A program made the translations under genes and the position numbers. A DNA stretch of 64,000 bases from Monomorium pharaonis. Taxonomy: Eukaryota; Arthropoda; Insecta; Hymenoptera; Formicidae. Within the stretch, counting starts at the first letter, position 1. Every line of letters starts with the position of its first letter. The notes beneath the pieces are model-generated. The model was not told the DNA's origin. It saw only the letters and a program-made list of their open reading frames with translations, and did not search any database. The stretch lies in contig NC_050468.1 in the NCBI RefSeq assembly GCF_013373865.1, forward strand, positions 9,610,510-9,674,509. The letters are read 5' to 3'. Below, in pieces: positions 43,539 through 57,600 of this stretch.

Positions 43539-46500
43539 ATGTGGATAATAATATTATATACAATTATCGGCTTGATAACCGCCGAGAAGGCTACTTTTCA
43601 CAACTACAAGGTCTTCAGGATTACTCCAACTACAAATGAACACGTTGAATTACTGCGTCAATTACCCACGATTCCTGATGAGGTAAATAATAATTAAAGT
43701 ATAAGTAACAAGTGGTAATTTTGAAGTAGTTTATTTATAAAAATAAAACTAAAACAAAAAATAATATATTCTGTCTAAAGTCTATTTTTTTAATTAATAT
43801 TTATCAAACTGCTTATATTAAAATCACTTTTACATAATTGGTATAAAATAATTGGAATTTATAAAGTTTTACAAGTTTAAGTCTGTTTATTAAACAATGT
43901 TCAAAAATTGAAAATAAACTTAAACATGTTTATGAATAATCTATTCAGAATTAAAATTAAATGGCTTTTAAACATACAAAATTATTCACAGTTTTCCTTC
44001 TGGAAAGAACCTACCATCGTAAACGCGCAAGTGGATCTTATGGTAGCTCCGCACAAGCTGTCCGTATTTTATCAAATAATGAATCGGATTAAAGCACCCC
44101 ATCAAGTTCATATCGATAATGTTCAAACACTAGTTGATAAAACGACGACCGCAAATCAGTCGACATCATTTGATGAAGCCTATCGCACTCTCTGGGAAAT
44201 CTATAAGAACTTGGATGACCTGGCTGAGCAATATCCCGACAAAGTGAAGGTCGTTGTGGGTGGCAGCACATTTGAGAAACGTCAAATCAAAGGTGTCAAG
44301 GTTTCTTTCAAAGCCAACAATCCCGGAATCTTCATCGAAGGTGGTATTCACGCCAGAGAGTGGATTGGACCGGCAACTGTTATGTATATTCTTCACCAAT
44401 TGCTTACCAGTAAAGATCCGGATGTCAGAGCTTTAGCAGAGAGCCACGATTGGTACATTTTCCCTGTATTTAATCCCGACGGATATGTGTTTACACATAC
44501 AACTGTAAATATCTTATTTTATATAATGTTATACCTATTAATTTATAAATTATGTATACAATTTTTTCTGTTATTTCCAGAACCGAATGTGGAGGAAAAC
44601 GCGTGAACTTCACGGTCTACTCTGCAGAGGCAGCGATCCCAACAGAAATTGGGGCTACAAATGGAAAAGTAAACATTTTTCCTTTTTTTACAAAAAATTA
44701 TAGTTGATAATAAAAACAGTTTTTATCACATATTATAAATAATAATATTACAAATTCATATTATTTTAAAAATTGTGTAAAACATTATTTTATAGTAATT
44801 TGATGTTTAGTAAATAATTTTGTATGTTTAAAAGCCATTTAATTTTAATTCTGAATAATGTATTCATAAACGTGTTTGAGTTTGTTTTTAATTTTTAAAC
44901 ATTATTTAATAAACAGACTTAAATTGATAAAACTTTGTAAATTTCAATTATTTTATGCAAATTATGTAAAACATTATTGTAATAATATTTTATATTTTAT
45001 ATTATAGATGAAGGTTTCAGTTGGAGCAACAATTTTCCATGTTCTGAAACTTACCCTGGAAATGCACCATTCTCTGATATAGAAACAAGAACCATGTCTG
45101 AATATATCAGATCCATTTCTGACAAATTTTACGCATACATCTCTTTTCACAGTTATTCACAGCTTTTGATGTTCCCTTATGGTTATACAAAAGGTCATAT
45201 TGACAATTATGATGATTTGGTAAGTAATTTTAATCATAAAAACATAATTCCTTTTTATAAAATTATGATAACAAATTAAAAAAATAATGTTAAATAAATA
45301 AAATAATTATTGCTCTTTTTGTAACAGTAATATTTATTATATCAGATATTGAAATTATGCAACTTATTGCACAATGATGAATCTATACGAAAGTTATTAA
45401 TTTAATATTGATAAGAAAACTTTTATCCTCTTTATATAAGTACTTATTAGCATAATTAATTCGATTCTTTACATTTAGAGACATCAAGTTTATTATTATT
45501 TTGTCAGTAAGATTAAATATTTTATAACAAATTTATATAATTTTTACAATTACAGTATGCCATTGGTTCAAAATCGATTACAGCTCTCAAAAAGAGATAT
45601 GGAACTGAATACAAACTTGGAGATATTGCTGACACAGTTTGTAAGTAGAAAAATTTTGATTTATTTTATTTCTCTCTTTCTCGTTGTCTTTTTTTTTATT
45701 TATTTAATGTCTAATATTCTTTAGCAATTTTTAATTACATTAAATTATGTTAAATTTATTACAGTTAAGAATTTATCTTCTTATTAAGTAGCAAAATATC
45801 GTTTATTAACGGCATAAACGGCATTAGTTCTTATTATACACAATATTGATTTGTACACAATATAATTAAACTATTTTTTAATTATAAACTTTTTATTTTA
45901 ATGTTGTTTATGTTGTTATAACATTAAAATTAGAATTTCTTTACAAACAAATTAATTTTTATTTATTAAAATAATTAAGTAAAATAAGTAATAAAAATAC
46001 AACAGTAAATTAGCGTTATCCGACATCATCAACTTTTTGATAACACAGACGCACAAAAAAGTGTGTTGGGGTCGAGGCCACGCTATTCTTATGTATTTTG
46101 ACCTGCTAATCACAAATCTCAAGTCAAAAATGGTGGTTGCTAATCATATGAATTATTTTATGAATAATCAATTATAACTGCTTTGGGATGTGTAGAATAA
46201 TCAGCAATTCATATATGCATCAACAACCCTCATTTTTTACAGATTTATATTTAGAAGGTCAAAATACATAAAAATAGCTTGGTTTCGATTTCAGTACAAC
46301 TTTTTTGTGGGCCTGTGTAATTAATAATACATATGCTGTTGTAAAGATGTCGTAGAAAAGAAAAATATCATTAATTGGTCAAAAACTGATTATTATTACA
46401 TCTTAAATAGATAAAATATCAATTATTTAAAATAATGCTTACTTATTTTATTTAAAATAATGACCTTAAAATTATGATATCTTGCTATCTGCCTTTTTTA

Positions 46501-46812
46501 TTATTGTAGACATATAATACTAATCTGATATTATTACACTGATATAGTAAAATAATTGCTTATAATAATATTATTTTTTAAACTTATTTGGTAAAATTAT
46601 TTTTAGATGTAGCCAGTGGAAATACTTTGGATTATATCAAAGGCGTTTATAATAAATCAATCATTTATGTTTATGAGTTACGTGATCAAGGTCATTATGG
46701 ATTCTTGTTACCTCCTGAACAGATTATTCCAACTGGAGAAGAAACCTTGGACTCTCTCGTAGCTATGTTTAAAGAAGCAAAAGAACGTGGATATCCTAAA
46801 GATATAATTTAA
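43539..46812 (+). CDS. Zinc carboxypeptidase A-type, copy 2
   Basis: Six coding exons: 43539-43682, 43992-44504, 44581-44668, 45008-45219, 45556-45640 and 46607-46812, giving 415 residues. All borders are GT-AG, and exons 2, 3 and 5 have the same lengths (513, 88, 85) as in copy 1, so the two genes are a tandem duplication. It has a signal peptide (LITAEK), a propeptide, zinc-binding HAREW and FHSYSQ, substrate-binding NRMWRKTR and DPNRNW, and the catalytic Glu in YELRDQGHYGF. All residues needed for activity are present. Expected role: a secreted digestive exopeptidase activated from a zymogen. Divergence from copy 1 is concentrated in the propeptide and the loop after GYKWK (exon 4 is nine bases longer), so substrate preference may differ. 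A MITE lies in intron 5. Confidence 0.95.
46043..46319. mobile_element. MITE in carboxypeptidase 2 intron 5
   Basis: Inverted ends ACACAGACGCACAAAAAAGT and ACTTTTTTGTGGGCCTGTGT; a second shared block is ATGTATTTTGACCT against AGGTCAAAATACAT. It is about 277 bp with no ORF and is related to the end seen at 27450-27575. Confidence 0.75.
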
Positions 46813-47233
46813 AAGTATCTAAATTTATTACAAATGTCAATAATTAAATAATAGAATATTTATGGATATTCTTTTATTTAACACATTTTTATTACTAACA
46901 TTAAATTAATATGCCATATTATTTTGTAATCAGTTAATAACAATAAATTTCTATATTTTGCTTTTTAATTGTTTGATATATTCTAAATTTGTTGTTTGTT
47001 CTTTTTATTTGTTTTACTTAGATAAATTATTTATTCTAACTTAACTGGTTTTGACTTATGTCTGCAATCCAATTAAAAAGAACAAATGCAATACTATATA
47101 ATTAACAGATTTGGCTAAAACATCTGGCCAAAAAATAAATATCATTTTATAATAATTACTTACTAATAATCTATTTATTAAATAAAAATGGAAGTATTAT
47201 TTATAAAATTGTAAAAGAAAATCTTTTAAAGCA

Positions 47234-47298
47234 TATGATACATTTAATACACAAAATATTGTTTTACAAATAATATTTTGTATATTAAATGTATCATA
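47234..47298. repeat. 65-bp palindrome
   Basis: TATGATACATTTAATACACA on the left mirrors TGTATATTAAATGTATCATA on the right, with about 30-bp arms that also include AAAATATT. It could be a tiny MITE or a structured 3'-flank element. Confidence 0.7.
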
Positions 47299-47377
47299 AC
47301 TTTGAGCCTAGAATTTATTCAGAAATACTTTGAACATAGTCGTTAAGTTTTCAATTTAAATTATTGATTATTAATAG

Positions 47378-47927
47378 AGGAAAGACATCGAATTTGGAAC
47401 AATTTTCTAAATTGGAACTTCCTTAATTCTTGGAAACTAAAATTGCATTATATGAATACCGATAAACATATCATCTGTTTAGTTAATTAAAGAAATAAAA
47501 ACGTATATTTCATGCATACATTCATATCCTTTTCTATATATATAAAATGTGCTAAAAATGAATTTGTCAAAAGCGACATTTATATTTGCACGATTATGTC
47601 TCATATAGGTAAGCCTAACGGAATAACATTTGTCTGTAGTAACTACATTATTCAGGTAAGATGTATGAATTAATAAAATGTAATATTAATATTTTGGTTA
47701 TATACGGATTTCAAATTAAGCGTTCATTTCGTCAAGTGCTCTTTTTGATATGTGTCACGGAAACATTAATTATTAAAAAAATAAGAAAGAGTATTATAAA
47801 AATTACTATATCAATTGATAGAATATACTTTTTAATTTGTATTCTTGTTTTTAACATTGTTTTTTTACTATTATTTTAGAAATATTGTTTAAGAACAAAG
47901 TGGTATTCCAAATTCGATGCCTTTCCC
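47378..47927. mobile_element. TIR element, about 550 bp
   Basis: The left end GGAAAGACATCGAATTTGGA and right end TCCAAATTCGATGCCTTTCC are inverted copies with one mismatch. The interior is AT-rich without a transposase. Confidence 0.65.
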
Positions 47928-48261
47928 TTGTAGTTTTTGTATAAAACATAAATACATGACAGTAATACTACCTTCTCTCGTCTATAATTTATTAAATTGC
48001 ATTAATTATTAAATACACTCTAATAATAAAATATTTAAACTGTAATGTTCTTATTTATTTTAGTTTACAAAGATATTTAAAATAATCATATATTAAACGT
48101 AATAGAGGATTATGATAAAACAAAAATATATTTTATATTTATAATATAGACTAAATTTAAACTAAATAATCTCATCTTATTTATGTTAAATTAAACAAAA
48201 CGTTGTTATTAATATGCTGCTCTTCTAGCTTGACTCTAAAAGTGTGATTTCTTCTTGATAT

Positions 48262-51200
48262 TTATAATCCCAATCGAGTACGAAGCGCTTGGTACACGCG
48301 TTTTTTCATAACAAAGATAATAAAAATATATAAACCTTGAAAAGCATTGACAACGTAGAAAACATTGGTCAACATATCTATTACCCAGTAAGCAAAGCTT
48401 TTATCTGAACTTGATTTTTTGACTAAATCGAATTTTATGTAGAACAATACGTTTTCGCAGCTCCAGAATATTCCCATAACAATGAACAGTTTGATGCTCA
48501 CAAATCTATCGAAAAATAGTATGAATTTAAAGCTTTTGTAAAAGTTTAGTAAAAATAAAAGAATAAAAGCCAAGAAGTAAGCACAAATATATATAATAAT
48601 TAAGATGTAATATTAAATCTTATTCACCTGCGCGCGCACGCGTATGTATGTAATATATTTTTTAAAGTTATATTGCTTTAATACAGAATAAACATCTATT
48701 TTTTGCAGGCCATATTGTAATCCACTTATACAACATATACTTGCAACACGAAACATTCAACTTTTAAATTAATGTTATGATATCGTCTCCGTTTTTCATG
48801 AGAACGATTCGACCAATCTAAAGATATTAAAACACAAATGTTTGAAAAACTGTCGATGCCAAACATGTCACGCTCGCGCTTGATGAAAGACTCACGAAAC
48901 AAAATTCGTGTCCGACTTGTGTCGACTTGCATCGTACAATAACAAAATTACTGAGGCGCACTAAGGTTAATTAGAATTTTGGTTATGTTTAGTAAATATA
49001 ATTAGAAATTTTATAGATCCAATCAGAAAAATATCAAACAAATTCTTATATCAAAGTTTATCAAAGTTATCAAAGTTAAATTTTAGTTATAAAATTTTAA
49101 GTCCTATATTAACAAGTGCTTAATTTCACCAAAATGCATTCAGTTAAATGTGTCTTGTTGATAAAATAAAATAATTTTTCTCAGTATAACTAATGCTTGT
49201 TTGTTGCCTTTTATTCCTTTATCTTTATTAATTTTATACATGCAATTTAAATTTACTTTTTTTATTTATTTATAAAATTTTATTTAAAATAAATACTACA
49301 TAAAAATATTAATGATAAAAATAGATAAAGCAGCTATCAATCTCGATACACATAAACGGCTACATTTTTTACTTTTTGGATTTGCTATAATATGAAAAGA
49401 TTATTTATTAACCTTTTTATCATGCTTATTGTAAATTAATTGTGTCCATATTTATATGTATTTGTATGTAGCTAGATCAAACTAGATTAATTTTTTTTAA
49501 TTAATTGACTACTTTGTAATAACTAAAATCAATGATGTATAAACGCGCTTCTAAACCAGGGTAATAAAAATGCATATTAAAAAATAATGCATTACTTATT
49601 AATTTTTTAATAAGTAATTATTTCTTTACTCATTAATTATATTATTAAAACAGTAATCCAAAATGGAAAAAATTGCATTGATTATTTAAAAGTAATACGT
49701 AATAAAAAAAATTGCATTATTTCAACAGTAATGCATAATGAAAAAAATTGCATTAATTATTTCAAAAATAATACATAATTGAGAATCTTCGTATTGATTA
49801 TTGAAAAAATATTTTTCAATGAAACCGTAATGCATTACAAAAAGTAATGCATTACTTAGAACCCTGTTCTAAATACGCATGATTTTATACATATACATTT
49901 TTACAATTTTAATTTTACTTTTAAATAAAGAGCAATTTTTGTGTTGTTTAATAGGCTGTGCGAGAACAATTACACAAAAGGGCACTTTAATAAAAGTGTT
50001 ATCAAAAACTAAATTTTTGTCAAAGTTACTTTCATAAAATTTACACTTCTCTTTAAAAATGATAAAAAACCGATATTTTTATGTTGGAAGTATATTGTGT
50101 AACAAGTGCGGTAAATCAATTATTGTTTGTAAGTGCGAAAAATGGATGCATGAGCCAACGGCAAATAGACAATAGCCAAATAGACAAATAGACAGTAACC
50201 GATCCGCACACAATATTTTTTATTACCTGTGCGTCAAAGACAGGTTCTTGAGTGTTAATCGACATGTGAGAAAGGAATCATTTTCAATTCACAAATAACG
50301 AGAATTACTTACGTTTTGCGCTCAAAATAAAATTGTTTGATTCTAGGATTCATGGAATCCATAGTTATTCGTTTCATCTCCACTTTCACTTTATTATAAT
50401 ATTTTGTTGTAAGAATAAAAAACACTATGTTGGATATTAACATTATAAATTTCGGTCCATTAAAAATTAAGATGCCGTACAACGGAAATGCATCTGTAAA
50501 ATATTTATTAAAGTCTTAGAAAAAATTATTTAAATAGAGCATTATAAAATTTATAACATATAAAGAAAGTTCTAACTTCTAATAAATATAAGAAATTTGT
50601 TTTTCTTCCTGAGTTGTTAATTATATTGTTTTATTAATACATTTATTAATCAAAAAATTATATTTATGTGTATCGTAAATGTAACTGAATGAAAAAGTGT
50701 AATTTAATATTAAAAAATAGCCTTTAAGATTTTATTTTAAATCATAGAAATTTATATAAAAATGTGTTTGTGTTATAATAGCAGAATAGCTTAATAGCAG
50801 TATAATAAACTATACAATGTAAGGTAATTTTGATGTTGCTACATTAGAGTGAATTTCGTTGCCTACAATTCCAGTTGCCTACAGCTTCGTTTGCATACAA
50901 ATTTTGCAGAGGTGACCAATTGTCTACATTCCTGATTGCCTACATCCCGATTGCCTACAGCTTCGTTTGCACACACGAAAATAATTAAAATACAAAAGTA
51001 TGATTGCACACAAGACATTGCGCTCATACACATTGTAAACATGATATTATTTCACACATGCACATTGCACACATGATATTAATACGTTCATACACATTGC
51101 GCACATGACATTATTGCGCTCATACACATTGCAAACATGATATTATTTCACACATGCACATTGCACACATGATATTAATACGTTCATACACATTGCGCAC

Positions 51201-51625
51201 ATGATATTAATACGCTCATACACATTGAACACATGATATTAATACACTCATACACATTGCACACATAACATTATTGCGCACATAAAATGAAGAAACAGTA
51301 TTAACACATTGCACACGTGACATTATTGCACATACACACACACACACATTGCACATATATCATTGTGCTCATATACTCTGTAGGCACGATTCCAATAACC
51401 TAGGCGCCTTAATTTGATGGTTTTTGATAATACTTTTTATGCTGAACAAAACATTATATATATTTTATATTTTTTAACTGCTTTAGTTTTTGAGATATAC
51501 CATATTAAAAATAAAAATAAAAGTAGATTAAAAATAAAAGTAATAGTTAGTAGACCTCGCTTTGCATGGAAAATCGCAAACCCATGTGTAACAGTGCAAA
51601 GTGTGAACACTTCTTTGCTGTGGCC

Positions 51626-51660
<35 letters not shown>

Positions 51661-54600
51661 TGGGTGCAATGGATGCAAGAGGGGCTTTGTCCCTTCTCCC
51701 GCACACACCCCATCGGTAGGAGTGCCCTGGAAAGTCGCAAACCCATGTGGTACAGTACAAACGTGGACGTCGTTTTAATCAGATCACTGTTTTAGTTAAT
51801 GTTAGGATAAATTTATAGAATTTTATTGGTGATATCCATTTTACACTGTGCGCATCTGGGATTCACTCCCTTTCTTTTGCTTACAGAGTGTATGAACGCA
51901 ATGATATCATGTGTGCAATATGCGTGTGTGCAATAATGTCATATGTGCAATGTATTAATACTGCTTCTTTATTTTATGTGGGCAATATTGTCATGTGTAC
52001 AATGTGTATGAACGTATTAATATCATGTATGCAATGTGCATGTGTGAAATAATGTCATGTGTGCAATGTGTATGAGCGTAATAATATAATGTGTGCAATG
52101 TGTATAAACGTTTTAATATTATGTATGCAATATGTTAATATTGTTTCTTTAGCTTATGTGTGCAATGTGCATATGTGAAATAATATAATGTGTGCAATGT
52201 GTATGAGCGTAATAATATAACGTGTGCAATGTATGTACACGTGTGCAATAGCGTCACGTGTGCAATATGTATGAACGTAATAATATAACGTGTGCAATTG
52301 TACTTTTGCACTATTTTTGTGTGTGTAAATGAAGCAGTAGGCAATCGGGACGTGAGCAATCGGGAATGTCGGCAATCGAGAATTTCTATAAAATTTGTGT
52401 GCAAACGAAGTAGTAGGCAATCGGGAACGTAGGCAAACGGAACCCACTCTAAGTAGCATCGTGAGCAATCACAGATTTGTTATACTCTGTTTAGACGTTT
52501 AATTAGTTGGGTACTTATTGAGAACTTTTCTAATTATTGCTAAATGCAATTACTTGACAATGTATAAATAGTAATTATATTACACAAACTGTTAATTTAA
52601 TTTAATTATATATATGGCAAAGAACAATGTGTTTGAATTTTTTCTAGTACGGATTAATATAAAAAGTTTTTAATTACCACGTAATTATAGTATGATATAT
52701 TATAGAAAGAAAATTATATAATTTTTTTTTTTTAATATAATTTATTTGAAATGTCAAATAAATTTTTTGACTGCGATTCCCTGATACTAATTCTTAATTC
52801 CATTTATTTCCAATATATAAATTATAATAGTGAAGCGGTGTAAACAAACTTTCACCAACTCCGATTACCTTAACCGGTCGATTATTCCATTGGAATTGAC
52901 CAATCGCATTTGTTAATTTTGCTTAAGGAAATCCTAAAGTTGTCCGTTTTATCGACAGAATTATTGTACAATTTGTTCCAATATCCAACTGTTTATTACA
53001 TTTACAGAATTAAAAATCCTTCTCCACAATTAAAGTATAGACGATAACAGTGTGCAGACGTAATGATTTTATACGAAAAATAAAAAAAAATTTTTAATTG
53101 TCGGCGTCTGGAGTGAACTCGTAACAAAATGTGTTTAATATAAAAGTTGTGCACCTTGTATGTATAAATCAAGTCAGCACACGAGTGAACATTAAGGAAC
53201 AATACTATGCTTTCAGAGCGTAGACGTTTAAATAAAAAAGATACACATTGGTAAACATTTCATGTATCAAAAGAGCAATCTGAAAAATTTTTTTAAATTC
53301 TTGATATGAAATTCAATTCATAAACTGATATTAATACATAAACTTTAATTCTGGAAAAGGATTTCTAAATCTATAAAAGAAATACATACAAAATTTTGTT
53401 AATGACGTGCACAAATGACTCTATATTATCGACCTCGATCAAGTTTGACGAGCAGTTTAGCATACTTACGATAAATACGATTGGTCAATTCCAATGGAAT
53501 AACCGGCCGGTTAAGGTAACCGGAGTTGATGAAATCAGCCCTAAGTCAGCTTTAGTTATGAGAAGTCAGTAATCTTTTTAAGAATTTTGTAACTAACACT
53601 GGCAATTTTGTATTACTTTATCTTCTATCATAATTCTCTATAAAAGAATAATTTATAACTTAATTAAATGACTCACATGTAGGCATATATATATCAACAT
53701 TCAAGTACAAGTAATCTGGTGAATTGTTCATATTCTCAATAATAATAGCAGGGATTAATATTAGAAAACTGAAGCTCCAAGCATATAAAGAGTATAATAT
53801 AAACTTTTTCCGATTTGTAAATGTTTTTGTAGTAATATTGACACGTAAAGTTCTGCAAAGAAGAAAAATTATCATTGTGTTATTTATTACGGTCACAAAT
53901 TAAAAAGTTATGATGTAACTCTAATATATGAATATATTGCATGTATCAAAATTTAATTTATTTTATCATTTAATTTATTACGTTTAATTTATTATGTTTA
54001 AGATGTAAATAAACTAATAAAAACTTAATACTTTAAATACTATAAAAAATAGAAAATCAAAATATATACTAGGTAACCTAAAATATTTATGTCGCCGCTC
54101 GCAAGAAAATAGAAAGATTTCAGAAATAAACAAAAATGTCCAATATTTTTTTATAATATATACTATAATTAAATATTAATTTATAAAGCTTGTTGTTAAC
54201 AAGTGACAATGTTACAACTCCCCGCATGTCTAGCAATGGCAAACGCGCACGCACTAGGCGATTCTATTTTGCCGCGGACTGCAATTGGCCGAGTTTAGCT
54301 GTCTTAATAATTTGACAATTATTGTGCGTATATCATATTACGAGCAAAAAGATAATTTAAAGCCGTAAGATTCTAATCAGTTAAAAATTTATAACCAAAA
54401 TAGAAATTAAAGTTAGAGTTATGACGTAGCGGTAGTACTATAGTCCGCGGACCCAATAATACAAAGTTTAAATCTTGCTTGTCTCCTTTAAATTTTTCCG
54501 TTCTTTCCAACAAAAAAAGGTAGGGATATTTTTTTTAATCTATAGATCTCTTCTATTTTCTTACGAGTGGTAGCCCATGATAATTTAGAACTCTATACAT

Positions 54601-57600
54601 TATCTTACATTATTAAAAAAGATACCTTTAAATCTTTCCATTGCAAAAACTACATTTTTGCCGTACATCAACAAAAGTGAAATTATACATGGGAGAGACA
54701 ATCAAGTTAAACAATAGAGCTAAACACTTGCATTTTGTTATAGAGAAGAATTAGATAGTATTATCTCTTCCCCCTTTGTTTAAGTTTTACTCATTAACTT
54801 AACAATTTGGCAATCGTAATGACAACCGTAAAAATTTTGATGATTTTAAAGTTGCTGTTTCAAATTATTATTTAAAATTATTTAAGACAAATATAACGCA
54901 AGTATTGTAAGAGCTCACATGTGCGATTTTGCTTAACTTTTTGAGGATAAAGATTTTTTAATATTATAAAAATAAAATTTTTTAATTATAGTTTTCTATA
55001 TATATTTTTAATATAAACTATAATTTTCTTATATATTTTTCAGTTTTTTTTCAGTTCTGCCTTTAACATTTCTACATTTTACATCTATCAACAGATTTAA
55101 TATGTCGGATTTAATCTTTAAACAGTGATGCATTTTATTTGAATTTTATTTTATTCTGATTATAAGATCTATATCTTATATTTTGAGATTGCTAAATTTG
55201 AATATAGCATTAACATAGTATAATTCAAGATGATAGATTAATTCACAACAGAATACGTTCAACTTGTACATATTCGAGTTATTGACATGAGTAATATCAA
55301 ATTATTCTATTTTCTGTCTATTTTTAATCTGCAGTTTATATTATCTGTTCTATTTTTGAACATAGGCTCTTTCTAGTTTTTTCCATAGCAGTCGGTTTTA
55401 TTCAATCTATCAGTTTTGCGACCAATTAACATGTTGCAGCTGATACTTCGTGATTCTCGTAATCATATAGACTTAGAGTAATGGACTGCGCTATTTCTAT
55501 CTCTATTCATACAAAACTAGGTTTAGAAAAATAGTGAGAGCATGTGGCCGAGTCTATTTGTTCTTTTTCTTAACTATAGGAAAAGACAGAGAGTTCGTTG
55601 CCTTTCTTCGATAGTTAGATACACTACCGACTCACGTTGCGCAGTCCATGCCCTATGTCGATGGTCGTAAAAAATAATAATAATAATAACAAAGTAATAC
55701 TATAAATTACGAATATCACATTAAGCACATACATCAAGGCACTTATGTAATTCATAGTTAATGTCATCCATGAACTCGAGTGTTGTATGTTTACACGGAA
55801 AAGGTTAAGATGTTGCAATACATTTCTTTCAATCAGTTTTAAAACGCAGCCTTGTTTGTGAAACTATTGAATATAATTGATTGAATCCGTATAAGTAAGA
55901 ACCAATTGCACAATGAACAAACTGCGTTTCAAAACTTACTTTAAAAAGTGTTTTAGCTTATCTTCAACAGGTTGAACGTGTTTCATTCTCACTTACCTGG
56001 TTATCAGGTAAAATACACAATTATATGCGATAGTAAACTTTATAAAATTATTTAAAAAAACTGATTTGATCAAAGTTATCATGAAAAAAATAATTATTAA
56101 ATCACCTAACGTCCTCCCATTTGACTCAATGATTCATGTAATCGTGTATAACTTACGTAAAAGTCCACCATACGTCGAAGCTTATAACATTGACCCAAGA
56201 ATACATTGAATATTGAAAAAAAGTAGCAAAGTAAGCTGAAAAAAAATTTCTTTAATTTTTAAAATGTATGTACACAAATATTAAAACGCCCATGTACAAA
56301 CCTAAAGCTTTGCGTGCTATTGTATCTTCTTCAATTGCCAGACCAAAAGTCAACTCGCAGACGTATACGCAGGTAAAAGTCAAAAGATCGCAGATCATAT
56401 AACACATGAGTATTTTACCGTGAAGATTCTGAAGATTCGGCAAATATGCGTACACTAGTAAAGTCATTAACAGGCAGACACAGCTGATGAAGTGCAGAGC
56501 AGGCCACCTGTCAGCGTTGACCGAGAAATGCAATTCATTTTCCATATTTCGTAAGATGCCATACATTTATCTGATACTCATAAGATTAACCCGTCCAACA
56601 CATTTTCATCAATTTTATAGTTAGTTAGTTTGATATTGTTAAATTATTTTTTTCATGCCGCATCTATTTTTATTCAGCTACATTTTTAGTTTTTATATTT
56701 TAATAGATATGACCGAATAGAGAAATCGTATTAAATGAATAATTAAAATATTTTACGATAAGACAAAGGTTCTTTCAAAATCAAATAAAAACTAAAAATA
56801 AAACTGAATAAAGGTTAGAAAAATATATAAGTATGAGATTATCACGCAGTTATTGAACAATAAAAATAAATTTTAAGTTACAATAAAAAGAGTTTTTAAT
56901 TAAAGTTTTTAATTTGACTAATTAATCAGTTCAAATATTTATGTTTTTTAACTTAAAATGTATAAAAATTCCTTACACGTAGAAAAAGTCGTTAACTTGA
57001 TTAAAATTTAAATTAAAAATTTTAATCAACTTAACGACTTTTTCTACGTATAAGGAAAAAAATTGAAATAATATATACCTTATTGGATTTTTTAATAAGA
57101 TGTCTGTACATATAAATAAATCTAATAAACTGTCATTGATTTGTGATTCGGAAAAGTTCATGCAATATTTGTTCTGTATTTTAAACTTTTCTGCTAAGAT
57201 AGGTCCTTCCGAAGTTAATGACCATTTTACAATTACACGACCCATTTTCTTACATGGAAGTCCGATCAAGATTCCGTAGTCTAAGTAGTCAAAGAAAAAT
57301 TCCGTATTAATTCAGTTCCTTCATGTGTAGAATTACTGTCACAAATTTGTTGAATTTGTTATTTATTATTAATAAATTTTAATAAATGTAAAATAGATAT
57401 AAAATAAAAATAGAAAGTTAACTTTTTCTTAAAACATAATACAAATATTTAAATTATTAGAAGTACCGTTAATCGTGTCGAAAGCGGTTGAAGTTTGATT
57501 GGCTTTTGCAAGAACCTTGTGAAACTCCATTAATCTGGTAGTATAAACTTCATCAAATATAATAGGTTTGCATTTTACCTCTCTGGTAAAATTGGATAAC

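Larger units (their letters stand above)
46813..48261. other. Convergent spacer between carboxypeptidase 2 and receptor gene
   Basis: The 3' ends of a plus-strand and a minus-strand gene face each other here. It holds two inverted-repeat features (47234-47298 and 47378-47927) and no supported coding sequence. Confidence 0.5.

Noticed and set aside
48726..48932. 68-codon minus-strand frame in the region between receptor exons 8 and 9
   Set aside because: No domain and no phase-compatible splice sites; exons 8 and 9 join in frame without it.
54417..54500. Functional tRNA gene
   Set aside because: A-box and B-box-like strings are present, but no clean cloverleaf can be drawn, so it is listed only as a degenerate tRNA-derived repeat.
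56507..56566. Starting receptor exon 5 at the Met near 56566
   Set aside because: The preceding AG gives a stop or the wrong frame; the acceptor GACAG before 56507 restores phase 2 and joins directly into TM1.
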